From Gammaproteobacteria bacterium (GTDB lineage: Bacteria; Pseudomonadota; Gammaproteobacteria; Steroidobacterales; Steroidobacteraceae), in contig VGUH01000010.1 of assembly GCA_016874295.1 (NCBI GenBank), forward strand, positions 31,877 to 95,876: a DNA stretch of 64,000 nt. The letters are read 5' to 3'. The notes under the pieces were generated by a model, which saw only the letters and a program-made list of their open reading frames with translations, did no database searches and was not told where the DNA came from. Positions 40,402 to 49,533 of the stretch are shown here, piece by piece; positions within the stretch are counted from its first letter, which is position 1; each line of letters starts with the position of its first letter. The translations under genes were made by a program, and so were the position numbers.

Positions 40402-41877
40402 CTACCTGTTGAGCTTGCTGTGGCGACGGCTGTAGGCGAAGTAGATCAGGAGCCCGATCATGATCCAGCCCGACATCCAGTGCCAGTTCGCCTTGAACGA
40501 CTGCCAGAAGAGGTACAGGCAGGCCGCAGCGCCGAGGATCCCGACGACAGGTGCAGCCGGAACGCGGAAGGCGCGCGGCAGGTCGGGGCGTGTGCGGCGC
40601 AGCACGGGTATCCCGATGCAGACTGTCGCGAACGCCAGCAGCGTGCCCATCGACACCATCTCCCCGAGCCGGCCGATCGGCAGCAACGCGGCCAGCGTCA
40701 CAGCGGTAATGCCTACGACCACGGTGCCGACGTGCGGCGTACGGTGCTTCGGATGGACGCGCCCGAACATCGGCGGGATGAGGCCGTCCCGCGACATCGA
40801 GTAGAAGATGCGCGGCTGGCCGACCATCATCACCAGGATCACCGACGACAGACCCGCAATCGCGCCGATCTCGACCAGCGTCTTGAGCCACAGCAGACTC
40901 GGATACGTTTCGAGCGCGGTCGCGACCGGCTTCGGGGTGCCGAGCATCGTGTACGGCATGATGCCGGTCATGACCGCAGACATCGCGATGTAGATGAGCG
41001 TGCAGATTGCGAGCGAGCCCAGGATGCCGATCGGCATGTCGCGCTGCGGATTCCTGGCTTCCTGCGCGGCGGTCGAGACTGCGTCGAACCCGATGTAGGC
41101 GAAGAACACGATCGAGGCGGCGCGCAGCACGCCTTCCCAGCCGAAGCGCTCGGGACCCTGCGACTCCGGAATGAAAGGGGTCCAGTTGTCGGGGTCGATG
41201 AATTGCAGGCTGAATGCCATGAACATGAAGATCACTACGAGCTTGACAAGGACGATGATCGAGTTCACGAATGCCGATTGCGTGATGCCGCGATAACAGA
41301 GCGCGGCGATCGCGGTCGCGATCGCAACCGCCGGCAGATTGACGATCGCACCCGTCGCTACCACGCGACCGTCGACCAGGTCGAACGGCGCCGACGTGAG
41401 GGCTGCCGGCAGCGTTAATGCGACGCCGGTCGCGCTTCCGATCGATTCGAGCAGTCCCGTGAAGTAGCCGGACCAGCCCACCGATACGGTAGCTGCCGCG
41501 AACGTGTACTCGAGCACGAGCATCCAGCCGATGAACCAGGCGACGAGCTCGCCGAGGGTCGCATAGGCATAGGAGTACGCGCTGCCCGACACCGGGAGCA
41601 TCGAGGCAAACTCCGCGTAGCACAGACCCGCGAGTCCGCAGGCGAATCCCGCGATAACGAACGAGAGCACGACGGCCGGGCCTGCGTGGTTGGCGGCGGC
41701 GTGCCCGGTCAGCACGAAGATGCCGGCGCCTATCACCGCGCCGATGCCGAGCGCCACGAGATGCCGCGCGCTGAGTACGCGCTTCAGGGTGGCTTCGCCT
41801 TCGAGGCTTCCCTCCACCGGTTCGCCCGCGTCGACGTGCGGGAAAGCCTCGACCGGCCGCGTGCGAAACAAGCTCAT
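40402..41877 (-). CDS. APC family amino acid permease
   Basis: A 491-residue transporter with about twelve membrane segments. The first helix carries GIGAVIGAGIFVLTG, the conserved substrate-binding signature of the APC superfamily, and FFAYIGFDAVSTAA lies in helix 6. It resembles the cationic amino acid transporter-like branch. The substrate is not resolvable. ATG 41877 has an AGGGGGGA ribosome-binding site. It is convergent with the TerC gene. Confidence 0.9.
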   Translation of the reverse strand: MSLFRTRPVEAFPHVDAGEPVEGSLEGEATLKRVLSARHLVALGIGAVIGAGIFVLTGHAAANHAGPAVVLSFVIAGFACGLAGLCYAEFASMLPVSGSAYSYAYATLGELVAWFIGWMLVLEYTFAAATVSVGWSGYFTGLLESIGSATGVALTLPAALTSAPFDLVDGRVVATGAIVNLPAVAIATAIAALCYRGITQSAFVNSIIVLVKLVVIFMFMAFSLQFIDPDNWTPFIPESQGPERFGWEGVLRAASIVFFAYIGFDAVSTAAQEARNPQRDMPIGILGSLAICTLIYIAMSAVMTGIMPYTMLGTPKPVATALETYPSLLWLKTLVEIGAIAGLSSVILVMMVGQPRIFYSMSRDGLIPPMFGRVHPKHRTPHVGTVVVGITAVTLAALLPIGRLGEMVSMGTLLAFATVCIGIPVLRRTRPDLPRAFRVPAAPVVGILGAAACLYLFWQSFKANWHWMSGWIMIGLLIYFAYSRRHSKLNR

Positions 41878-41951
41878 GCGCGATCCCCCCTGCAAGAACC
41901 GTCAGGGACTCTAACCCAGCCCCGCGGTGATTGCGAGCCGGGCGATTGCGG

Positions 41952-42749
41952 CTATTTGCGCAGCTCGTCGTCGAGCAGCGGCGCGAACATCTCCGTGAGC
42001 GCCGCAAAGACTTTCGGCGTGCCGACCAGCAGGTTGCCGCCGTCACGGTACTCGCCGCCTGTGAAATCGCCGACCCGCCCGCCCGCCTCGGTGACGAGCA
42101 GATTGCCCGCGGCCGTGTCCCAGGGCGAGAGCCCGACTTCCCAGAACGCGTCCAGGCGGCCCGCGGCGACGTAGGCGAGATCGAGCGACGCGGCGCCGGG
42201 CCGGCGCACGCCCGCAGTCGCGTTCATGACGCGCTCCAGCATCTCGAGGTACGACTTGAGCCACTGGCGGTTCTCGCGGTACGGGAAGCCGGTGCCGACC
42301 AGCGCGCCCTCGAGCCCGGCGCGCTGCGAGACCCGGAGCCTGCGCCCGTCGAGTTGCGTGCCGGCGCCGCGCTCCGCAGTGAAGAGCTCGCCGCGCGTCG
42401 GGTCGAACACGACCGCGACTTCGGCCCGCCCGCGGTGCCGGCAGGCTATCGACACCGCGAATTGCGGGAAGCCGTGCAGGAAGTTGGTGGTGCCGTCGAG
42501 CGGGTCGATGACCCAGGTGTAGTCATCGCCGGCCTGCGCGCCGGATTCCTCGGCGAGGAAGCCGTGCGCAGGGTAGGCCTTGCGGATGGCGGCGATCAGG
42601 ACCTGCTCGGCGGCCCGGTCGACTTCGCTGACGAAGTCGTTGCGGCCCTTCTCGCTGACGGCGAGGGCGCCGACGCGATCGAGGCTGCGGACGATCACGT
42701 CGCCGGCGCGCCGCGCGGCGCCGACCGCGATGTTGAGCAGCGGATGCAT
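41952..42749 (-). CDS. suhB: inositol-1-monophosphatase (SuhB)
   Basis: A 265-residue Mg-dependent phosphatase of the IMPase family, which in gammaproteobacteria also works in rRNA antitermination. Metal-site motifs are visible: EESG near residue 67, WVIDPLDGTTNF near 79-90, and SPWDTAAGNLLVTEAGG near the C-terminus. It diverges from trmJ with 34 bp between them, the usual neighbour pair. Confidence 0.93.
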   Translation of the reverse strand: MHPLLNIAVGAARRAGDVIVRSLDRVGALAVSEKGRNDFVSEVDRAAEQVLIAAIRKAYPAHGFLAEESGAQAGDDYTWVIDPLDGTTNFLHGFPQFAVSIACRHRGRAEVAVVFDPTRGELFTAERGAGTQLDGRRLRVSQRAGLEGALVGTGFPYRENRQWLKSYLEMLERVMNATAGVRRPGAASLDLAYVAAGRLDAFWEVGLSPWDTAAGNLLVTEAGGRVGDFTGGEYRDGGNLLVGTPKVFAALTEMFAPLLDDELRK

Positions 42750-42783
42750 GACCTAGAATAACAGCAAGCCCCACGGAACCGCG

Positions 42784-43503
42784 ATGACCTCCGCCATCCG
42801 CATCGTGCTCGTCGACACCCAGCATCCCGGCAACCTCGGCGCGAGCGCGCGCGCGATGAAGAACATGGGGCTCGAGTCACTGCTGCTGGTACGCCCCAGG
42901 TCGCCCGCCGGTCCCGAGGCATCCGCGCGCGCCGCCGGCGCCGCGGATGTCTTGGCACGCGCGCGCATCGTCGCGACGCTCGACGAGGCGATCGGCGACT
43001 GCGGCCCGGTGTTCGGCACGACGGCGCGCCCGCGCAGCGCCAACTGGCGCGTGCTGGACGCGCGCGAGGCGGCGGCCGAGCTGGCAGCGGCGACGGCGGC
43101 GCGGCCGGCCGCGGTGCTGTTCGGCGGCGAGCGCAACGGGCTCGCGAACCACGAACTCGAGCGCTGCCAGGCGCTGATCCGCATTCCCTGCGCGGCCGGC
43201 TACGAATCCATGAATCTCGCGCAGGCGGTGCAGGTGATCGCCTACGAGATCCGCATGGCGCGGCTCGGCGGCGCCGCCGAAGCAGCCGCTTTGCCGCCGG
43301 CAACCGCGGACGAGATGCGGGCGCTCAATGGCCACCTGGAACGGGTCATGGCGCGGAGCGGATTCATGCACCCGGGCAACGCCGCGCAGCTCGGCGCGCG
43401 CGTGCGGCGGCTCATCGCACGCGCTGCGCCCGACGACGGCGAGGTGCGCATCCTGCGCGGATGGCTCGCGGCGCTCGAGCGCGGCCTGCGGCCGGCGGAG
43501 TGA
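42784..43503 (+). CDS. trmJ: tRNA (cytidine/uridine-2'-O-)-methyltransferase TrmJ
   Basis: A 239-residue SPOUT-class enzyme that methylates ribose at position 32 of tRNA. Motifs are IVLVDTQHPGNLGASARAMK at the N-terminus, LFGGERNGL, and the knot segment IPCAAGYESMNLAQAVQVIA. It precedes a cysteine desulfurase gene, as in the trmJ-isc arrangement, but iscR is not present. Confidence 0.94.
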   Translation: MTSAIRIVLVDTQHPGNLGASARAMKNMGLESLLLVRPRSPAGPEASARAAGAADVLARARIVATLDEAIGDCGPVFGTTARPRSANWRVLDAREAAAELAAATAARPAAVLFGGERNGLANHELERCQALIRIPCAAGYESMNLAQAVQVIAYEIRMARLGGAAEAAALPPATADEMRALNGHLERVMARSGFMHPGNAAQLGARVRRLIARAAPDDGEVRILRGWLAALERGLRPAE

Positions 43504-43508
43504 ACGGC

Positions 43509-44690
43509 GTGGCCCGCGCCCTGTATCTGGACCACGCGGCGACGGCGCCGCTGGATCCGCGCGTGGCCGACGCGATGGCCGCCTGCCTCGCCGATCCCGA
43601 GCTGCAGGCGAATCCCGCGTCGGCTCACGCGGCGGGGCGCGCGGCCGCGGAGCAGGTGGCTCTTGCCCGCGGACAAGTGGCCCGGCTGGTCAATGCGTCG
43701 CCGGAAGCGATTGTGTTCACCTCGGGCGCGACCGAAAGCGTGAATCTCGCCGCGCTCGGCGCCGTGCGTGCGTGCGGCCCGGGCCGGCGTCATGTCGTGA
43801 CCTCGCGCATCGAACATCGGGCCGGTCTCGACGCCTGCCGTCAGCTCGAACGGGAAGGCCATGAGGTCACCTGGCTCGCGCCCGGCCGCGACGGTCTGAT
43901 CCGGGCGGAGCAGGTCGCGGCGGCGCTGCGCGAGGACACGGCGCTCGTCTCGCTCATGCACGCGAACAACGAGATCGGGACGCTCACCGACATCGGGGCC
44001 GTCGCGGGCCTATGCGAGGCGCGCGGGATCACGTTCCACACCGACGCGGCACAGAGCGTCGGCAAGGTCGCGGTCGATTGCGCGGTTCCGGGCATTGCCC
44101 TGCTCAGCTTCTGCGCGCACAAGCTCGGCGGGCCGAAAGGCGTCGGCGCCCTCTACGTGCGGCGGCGCCCGAGGCCGCAGGTCCAGCCGCTGCAGTTCGG
44201 CGGAGGACACGAGGGCGGGCTGCGCTCCGGGACGCTCGCGCTGCACCAGCTGGCGGGATTCGGCCTTGCCTGCGAGCTCGCCGGTGCCGCGCTGGGCGAG
44301 GAGCCGGCGCGTATCCGCACGCTGCGTGAGCGACTCTGGCAGCAGCTGCAGGCGGCGGCGCCGCTGTGGCGGAACGGCGCAGCGGAACCCTCGGTCCCCG
44401 GCATCCTGAGCGTCGGTTTCGCGGGTATCGAGGGCGAGAGCCTGCTGCTCGAACTGGACGGCGAGATCGCCGCTTCGAGCGGCGCCGCCTGCAGTTCCGC
44501 GACCGGCGAGCCGTCCTACGTGTTGCGCTCGCTCGGCCGCTCGGACGAGGCCATCCAAGCCACGCTTCGCCTCAGTCTCGGGCGCGGCACCACGGCGCAA
44601 GACATCGACCGGGCCGCCTCGGTCATCGTCCGCGCGGTCGCGAGACTGCGCGCGGCGCTGCCGGCCGGTGCGCTGGAGCGGATCGCGTGA
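43509..44690 (+). CDS. iscS: cysteine desulfurase (IscS/NifS type)
   Basis: PLP enzyme that releases sulfur from cysteine for Fe-S clusters. The 393-residue protein has a PLP lysine at 205 (FCAHKLGGPKG) and a catalytic Cys328 in a group I loop (SSGAACSS). I chose GTG 43509 because GGCGGAG lies 8 nt upstream. GTG 43500, overlapping the trmJ stop, is the alternative. It overlaps the next gene by 4 bp (GTGA). The operon lacks iscR, hscB, hscA and fdx, so this is a reduced ISC set. Confidence 0.9.
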   Translation: MARALYLDHAATAPLDPRVADAMAACLADPELQANPASAHAAGRAAAEQVALARGQVARLVNASPEAIVFTSGATESVNLAALGAVRACGPGRRHVVTSRIEHRAGLDACRQLEREGHEVTWLAPGRDGLIRAEQVAAALREDTALVSLMHANNEIGTLTDIGAVAGLCEARGITFHTDAAQSVGKVAVDCAVPGIALLSFCAHKLGGPKGVGALYVRRRPRPQVQPLQFGGGHEGGLRSGTLALHQLAGFGLACELAGAALGEEPARIRTLRERLWQQLQAAAPLWRNGAAEPSVPGILSVGFAGIEGESLLLELDGEIAASSGAACSSATGEPSYVLRSLGRSDEAIQATLRLSLGRGTTAQDIDRAASVIVRAVARLRAALPAGALERIA

Positions 44691-45076
44691 GCGCCCCGGC
44701 GACGCGTTACTCGGCGACGGTACGCTCGCACTTCCGATCGCTCGCAGGCGCGGGCGACCTGCCGCCCGCCGCCGGCGCGGCCGTGAGCGGCGAGGCCGTC
44801 GCGCTCGACCGGCTCGCCTGGGTCCGTTTCGCGGTACGCATCGACGCCGGGCGCATCGTCGACTGCCGGTTTCGCGCATTCGGTTGTCCGCACACGCTGG
44901 CCGCCGCGTCGCTCGTCGCCGGACGCCTGCGCGGCGCGCCGATCGACGCGTTGCCGGCATTCGACGCTGGTACGCTCGCCTGCGAGCTCGACGCGCCGGC
45001 GGAAAAAATGGGACGCCTGCTGGTCGTCGAAGACGCGCTGCGGCACCTGCTCGCCAACGCTCATCGGGTACAATAG
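44687..45076 (+). CDS. degenerate IscU-like scaffold protein
   Basis: A 129-residue protein that aligns with IscU across its length. Features include the RIVDCRFRAFGCPHTLAAAS strand-helix region and the C-terminal VVEDALRHLL helix. IscU binds its cluster with three cysteines. Only the middle one is kept here (Cys67, FGCP). The first (ACGD in IscU, with its aspartate) reads EAVALDR, and the third (HCS) reads KMGRLL. The other cysteines (60, 99) are at non-ligand places. Gene order (desulfurase, this, IscA) supports a role in cluster or sulfur trafficking, but normal scaffold chemistry looks impossible. The start is GTG 44687. Confidence 0.75.
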   Translation: MSAPATRYSATVRSHFRSLAGAGDLPPAAGAAVSGEAVALDRLAWVRFAVRIDAGRIVDCRFRAFGCPHTLAAASLVAGRLRGAPIDALPAFDAGTLACELDAPAEKMGRLLVVEDALRHLLANAHRVQ

Positions 45077-45084
45077 CGGCGTCG

Positions 45085-45408
45085 ATGGCCATCACGCTGA
45101 CACCCGCCGCCGCCGATCGCGTCCGACACTTCCTCGCCGAACGCGGACATGGCGTCGGGCTCCGCCTCGGGGTGCGCAAGACCGGCTGCTCCGGCTTCGC
45201 TTACGTCGTCAATTACGCCGATGTGGTCGAGCCAGGGGACCGGGTATTCGACACTCAGGGCGTGCGCGTGCTCGTGGACGCCCGGAGCCTCGAGCTGATC
45301 GATGGCACGGTGGTCGATTTCGTCCGCCACGGGCTCAACGAGGCGTTTCGCTTCCGCAACCCCAACGTGCGCGGCGAATGCGGCTGCGGCGAGAGCTTCA
45401 GCGTCTGA
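45085..45408 (+). CDS. iscA: A-type iron-sulfur carrier protein
   Basis: A 107-residue HesB/IscA-family protein that carries Fe-S clusters or iron to targets. All three ligand cysteines are present: Cys35 (TGCSG), Cys99 and Cys101 (ECGCGE). It follows the IscU-like gene by 8 bp. The name iscA reflects context, and SufA/ErpA-like function cannot be excluded. Confidence 0.88.
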   Translation: MAITLTPAAADRVRHFLAERGHGVGLRLGVRKTGCSGFAYVVNYADVVEPGDRVFDTQGVRVLVDARSLELIDGTVVDFVRHGLNEAFRFRNPNVRGECGCGESFSV

Positions 45409-45447
45409 TTTTTCCTTTCCGGACGCGGACTTCCGCGCGTGTCGCGA

Positions 45448-45477
45448 TTGCCGGGGCAGGGCGCGCACGGGTACAAT
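45448..45477 (+). promoter_or_regulatory. sigma-70-type promoter upstream of ndk
   Basis: A -35 box TTGCCG (45448-45453) and a -10 box TACAAT (45472-45477) are separated by 18 bp, about 38 bp before the ndk ATG. It may drive ndk and the following rlmN-pilW-rodZ-hisS genes. Confidence 0.5.
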
Positions 45478-45514
45478 GCGCGGCTGATTTCCAGCCCCGG
45501 AGCCCGAAGCACCC

Positions 45515-45946
45515 ATGGCGCTCGAGCGAACCCTGTCCATCGTCAAGCCCGACGGCGTCGCCCGCAACCTGATCGGCGACGTCTACCACCGTTTCGAGCG
45601 CGCTGGCCTCAAGGTCGTTGCCGCCCGCATGCTGCACCTGACCCAGCGCCAGGCGGAGGGCTTCTATGCCGTGCACCGTGAGCGCCCGTTCTTCCGCGAC
45701 CTGTGCGCCTACATGACCTCCGGCCCCGTGATGGTGCAGGTGCTGGAGGGAGAAGCGGCTGTCGCCCGCAACCGCGAGATCATGGGGGCGACCGACCCGA
45801 AGAAGGCGGCGCCGGGGACGATCCGCGCCGACCTCGCGTCCAGCATCGAGGAGAACGTGGTCCACGGATCCGACAGCGCCGAGAACGCGGCGCGTGAGAT
45901 TGCGTACTTCTTCGCGGAAACCGCGCTGTGCCCGCGGACCCGCTGA
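45515..45946 (+). CDS. ndk: nucleoside diphosphate kinase
   Basis: A 143-residue enzyme balancing NTP pools through a phosphohistidine. The N-terminal [10 protein letters not shown] and the active-site NVVHGSDS (His near residue 118) are intact. It lies in the usual place just upstream of rlmN. Confidence 0.97.
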   Translation: MALERTLSIVKPDGVARNLIGDVYHRFERAGLKVVAARMLHLTQRQAEGFYAVHRERPFFRDLCAYMTSGPVMVQVLEGEAAVARNREIMGATDPKKAAPGTIRADLASSIEENVVHGSDSAENAAREIAYFFAETALCPRTR

Positions 45947-45959
45947 CCGGCCGGACACG

Positions 45960-47081
45960 ATGAGCGTCGCGGCAGAGCGCGCGAACCTGCTCGGCATGCA
46001 CCGCGCCGAGCTCGAGGCCTTTGTCGCCGGCTTCGGCGCGAAGCCTTATCGCGCGCGCCAGCTCCTGAAGTGGATCTACCGCCGCGGCGAGGCCGATTTC
46101 TCGCGCATGACCGACCTCGCCAGGGATTTCCGCGCCGGGCTCGCCGAGCGTGCCGAGGTGTGCGTGCCCGAGATCGTCGCCGACCGGACGGCATCGGACG
46201 GCACGCGCAAGTGGCTGCTGCGGATGCCGGGCGCCGCGGGCAACGAGCAGGTGATCGAGACCGTGTTCATCCCGGAGCCGGGGCGCGGCACGCTGTGCAT
46301 CTCGAGCCAGATCGGCTGCGCGCTCGACTGCGCGTTCTGCGCGACCGGCGCCCAGGGTTTCAACCGCAACCTGACGGCGGCGGAGATCATCGGCCAGGTC
46401 TGGCTCGCCAATCGCGAGCTCGGCTACGACCCGGATGGCGAGCGCATCATCAGCAACGTGGTGCTGATGGGCATGGGCGAGCCGCTCGCGAACTACCGGA
46501 ACGTGCTGCCGGCCATGCAGCTCATGCTGGACGACCTCGGGTATGACCTGTCGCGGCGCCGCGTGACGCTCTCCACCTCGGGCCTGGTGCCCCAGATCTA
46601 CCGCCTCGCCGAGGACGTGAATGTGGCGCTCGCCGTGTCACTGCACGCGCCGAACGATCGCCTGCGCGACGAGCTCGTGCCGATCAATCGCAGGCACCCG
46701 ATCGCGGAATTGCTGCCGGCCTGCTGGCACTACCTCGAGCGGCAGAACGGGCGCAGCGTGACTTTCGAGTACACGATGCTGGACGGCGTCAACGACCGGC
46801 CGGAGCACGCGCGCGAGCTGGCGAGGCTGTTGCACGGCCACCATGCCAAGGTCAATCTGATCCCCTTCAACACGTTTCCGGGCACGAAATACCAGCGGTC
46901 TTCCGCCGAGGCGATCCGGCGGTTTCGCGACCTGCTGATGCAGGGAGGCGTCATGGCGACCATCCGCAAGACCCGCGGCGACGACATCGATGCGGCCTGC
47001 GGCCAGCTCCGCGGACTGGTGGCGGACCGCACGCTGGTGCGGCTCGGCAGCAAGCTCGTCAGCCTCGCGGTGCGGGCATGA
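45960..47081 (+). CDS. rlmN: dual-specificity 23S rRNA/tRNA adenine-C2 methyltransferase RlmN
   Basis: A radical-SAM enzyme of 373 residues. The CX3CX2C cluster motif is [12 protein letters not shown]. The methyl-carrying cysteine is in the C-terminal [14 protein letters not shown] is the SAM-binding segment. ATG 45960 gives a normal N-terminus. It overlaps pilW by 4 bp. Confidence 0.96.
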   Translation: MSVAAERANLLGMHRAELEAFVAGFGAKPYRARQLLKWIYRRGEADFSRMTDLARDFRAGLAERAEVCVPEIVADRTASDGTRKWLLRMPGAAGNEQVIETVFIPEPGRGTLCISSQIGCALDCAFCATGAQGFNRNLTAAEIIGQVWLANRELGYDPDGERIISNVVLMGMGEPLANYRNVLPAMQLMLDDLGYDLSRRRVTLSTSGLVPQIYRLAEDVNVALAVSLHAPNDRLRDELVPINRRHPIAELLPACWHYLERQNGRSVTFEYTMLDGVNDRPEHARELARLLHGHHAKVNLIPFNTFPGTKYQRSSAEAIRRFRDLLMQGGVMATIRKTRGDDIDAACGQLRGLVADRTLVRLGSKLVSLAVRA

Positions 47082-47836
47082 ACGCGCGCGCGGTCGCGCT
47101 TGCGCTCGCGCTCCTGGCGGCGCCGGGAGCCGGCGCACAGTCCCCGCCGCCGGACCCGATGCACGAAGCGGCCCGCATCAACGCGCGCCTCGCGATGGAG
47201 TACCTGAAGCGCGACCAGTTGCAGGTTGCCCGGGAAAAAATCGACAAGGCGCTCGCGCAGGACCCGCGAGACGTGAACGTGCAACTGTCGGCCGGCATCG
47301 TCTACGAACGCCTGCTGGACACCAAGCAGGCGGAGAAGCACTTCCGGCAGGCGGTGCGCGAGGATCCGGCGAGCCCGGAGGCGCAGAACGCGCTCGGCGC
47401 CTTCCTGTGCCGCAACAGGCAGCAGGCGAAGGACGAGGAGATGTTCCTGAAGACCGCCGCGAACCCGCTCTACCGGACGCCGTTCGTGGCGTACACGAAC
47501 GCGGGCGTGTGCGCGCGCAGCGCCGGCCACCTCGAGCAGGCCGAGGCTTACCTGCGGCAGGCGCTGGCCTCGAAGGTCGACTACCCGGAGACCTACGCGC
47601 AGCTCGCGAGCGTGCTCCACGAGCGCGGCAGCAACCTGCAGGCGCGCGCGTTCGTCGAGCGCTACCTCGCGGTCGCGCCGGCGACGCCGGACATGCTGCT
47701 GCTCGGCCACAACATCGAACTCGCGCTCAAGGACGCGGGTGCGGCCGCCGGTTTCCGCGAGCGGCTCGCAAGAGAGTTCCCGGAATCCGAGCAGGCGCGC
47801 GCCGCGCAGGCGCTGGCGGACCGGAATCCCGGATGA
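47078..47836 (+). CDS. pilW: type IV pilus biogenesis TPR protein PilW/PilF
   Basis: A 252-residue exported protein made of about six TPR repeats (for example [20 protein letters not shown]). It helps assemble or stabilise the pilus secretin. The signal peptide (about residues 1-20) ends AGAQ and lacks a lipobox cysteine, although many homologues are lipoproteins. It sits between rlmN and a rodZ-like gene with 4-bp overlaps on both sides. Confidence 0.88.
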   Translation: MNARAVALALALLAAPGAGAQSPPPDPMHEAARINARLAMEYLKRDQLQVAREKIDKALAQDPRDVNVQLSAGIVYERLLDTKQAEKHFRQAVREDPASPEAQNALGAFLCRNRQQAKDEEMFLKTAANPLYRTPFVAYTNAGVCARSAGHLEQAEAYLRQALASKVDYPETYAQLASVLHERGSNLQARAFVERYLAVAPATPDMLLLGHNIELALKDAGAAAGFRERLAREFPESEQARAAQALADRNPG

Positions 47837-48225
47837 GCGGCGGTCCGGGGCAAGGCTCGCCGGGCGCACAGCTGCGCGCCGCACGCGAGGGCCTCGGCCT
47901 CTCGATCGAGGAGGTGGCCGATCGGCTCCGGCTCAACGAGGCGCTGGTGCTCGCAATTGAGGAAAATCGGTTCGGGCTCCTCGGGGCGCCGGTGTTCGCG
48001 CGCGGCCATCTGCGCGCCTACGCCGCCCTGGTCGGCGCCGTGGAGCGCGAGGTTCTCGACGCCTTCGATGTCGGCGACTTGCCGGAACCGACCTTGCTGA
48101 AGGTTGGCGACCACGTGCCGGAGCTTCGCAGCCGCGGCCGAGCGCGGCGGTTCGCGGTAATCCTGTCACTCGCTGCGCTTGCCGCCGCGGCGGGCGTCTT
48201 CGCGTGGTGGCGGATGCGCGGCTGA
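47833..48225 (+). CDS. short RodZ-like helix-turn-helix membrane protein
   Basis: A 130-residue protein with an N-terminal HTH_25 domain (about residues 10-80; LGLSIEEVADRLRLNEALV). A basic stretch (RSRGRARR) and one membrane helix near 108-125 follow, ending WWRMRG. Full RodZ proteins continue into a periplasmic domain of about 200 residues, which is missing here. The stop falls right after the membrane helix, with the hisS start 3 bp later, so this looks like a naturally short form and not a frameshift. The ispG gene usually found between rodZ and hisS is also absent. Confidence 0.8.
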   Translation: MSGGPGQGSPGAQLRAAREGLGLSIEEVADRLRLNEALVLAIEENRFGLLGAPVFARGHLRAYAALVGAVEREVLDAFDVGDLPEPTLLKVGDHVPELRSRGRARRFAVILSLAALAAAAGVFAWWRMRG

Positions 48226-48228
48226 TCC

Positions 48229-49533
48229 ATGGCAGAAAAACTCCAGGCCATCCGTGGCATGAACGACCTGCTCGCCGACCAGCTGCCGTTCTGGCAGCAG
48301 GTCGAATCCGCGGCGCGCGAATTGTTCGCCGATTACGGCTACCGCGAGATGCGCGTGCCCGTCGTCGAGCATGCGCAGCTGTTCCAGCGCTCGATCGGCG
48401 AGCACACGGACATCGTCGAGAGGGAGATGTACAGTTTCGAGGACCGTGGCGGCGACCGCCTCAGCCTGCGCCCCGAGGCGACCGCCGGACTGGTGCGCGC
48501 CGCGATCGAGCACGGCCTTCTGCACAACCAGCGGCAACGGTTGTGGACCTCGGGGCCCATGTTCCGCCACGAGCGGCCGCAGCAGGGCCGCTACCGGCAG
48601 TTTCACCAGATCGACTGCGAGGCCTTCGGCTACCCGGGTCCGGACATTGATGCCGAAGTCATACAGCTCTCGGCCCGGCTCTGGCGCAAGCTCGGCATCC
48701 GTGATCTAAGTCTTTCGGTGAACTCGCTCGGTACGCCGGACGCGCGCCGGCGCTACCGCGCGGTGCTGGTCGAATACTTCTCCGCGCGGCGGGCCGAGCT
48801 CGATGCCGACAGCCGGCGGCGCCTGGAGGGGAACCCGCTCAGGATCCTCGACTCCAAGAACCCCGCGATGCGCGCGCTGGTCGACGGTGCGCCGCGGCTC
48901 GTCGATCATCTCGACGACGAGTCGCGCCGCCACTTCGACCGCTTCCTCGACCTGCTCGCGGGCACCGGAATCGCGGCCGAAGTGGATCCGCGCCTGGTGC
49001 GCGGGCTCGACTACTACACGCGCACGGTTTTCGAGTGGCGCACGACCGCGCTCGGCGCCCAGGATGCCGTCTGCTCGGGAGGCCGGTATGATGGCCTGGT
49101 CGAGCTGCTGGGCGGCGAGCCGACCCCAGCCATCGGCTGGGCCCTCGGCATCGAGCGCGTGGTCGGCCTCATGCAGGCCGCCGGGATCGCCGCCGCCGAG
49201 GCCGCGCCGGCCATTTACCTGGTCATGTCGGGCGAGCGGGCGGAACGTGCGGGCCTGGCGCTCGCGGAGCGCCTGCGCGATGCACTGCCGGGCGCGGGCG
49301 TGCTCGCCAACATGGAAGGCGGCAGCTTCAAGGCGCAGATGAAGCGCGCCGACAAGAGCGGTGCGGCGTACGCGGTCATCGTCGGCGACGACGAGGCGGC
49401 ACGCGGGGTTGCCGCGGTCAAGTCGCTGCGCACCGGCGCGGCGCAGCAGGAGTGGTCCTGGGACGAGTTGCCCGGAAGGCTGGCGGCGCTCGTGCCGGCG
49501 GTCGGGGTGTCAGGAAACAACGATGGTCGATGA
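48229..49533 (+). CDS. hisS: histidyl-tRNA synthetase
   Basis: A 434-residue class II synthetase. Motif 2 region is FRHERPQQGRYRQFHQ. The histidine-specific segments are LVRGLDYYTRTVFE and SGGRYDGL, and motif 3 is AIGWALGIERV. The C-terminal anticodon-binding domain starts near 330. It overlaps yfgM by 11 bp. Confidence 0.97.
   Translation: MAEKLQAIRGMNDLLADQLPFWQQVESAARELFADYGYREMRVPVVEHAQLFQRSIGEHTDIVEREMYSFEDRGGDRLSLRPEATAGLVRAAIEHGLLHNQRQRLWTSGPMFRHERPQQGRYRQFHQIDCEAFGYPGPDIDAEVIQLSARLWRKLGIRDLSLSVNSLGTPDARRRYRAVLVEYFSARRAELDADSRRRLEGNPLRILDSKNPAMRALVDGAPRLVDHLDDESRRHFDRFLDLLAGTGIAAEVDPRLVRGLDYYTRTVFEWRTTALGAQDAVCSGGRYDGLVELLGGEPTPAIGWALGIERVVGLMQAAGIAAAEAAPAIYLVMSGERAERAGLALAERLRDALPGAGVLANMEGGSFKAQMKRADKSGAAYAVIVGDDEAARGVAAVKSLRTGAAQQEWSWDELPGRLAALVPAVGVSGNNDGR

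Noticed and set aside
40301..42046. 581-codon minus-strand frame over the APC permease
   Set aside because: Another frame of the same strand encodes the twelve-span permease with the APC signature; this one is arginine-rich noise.
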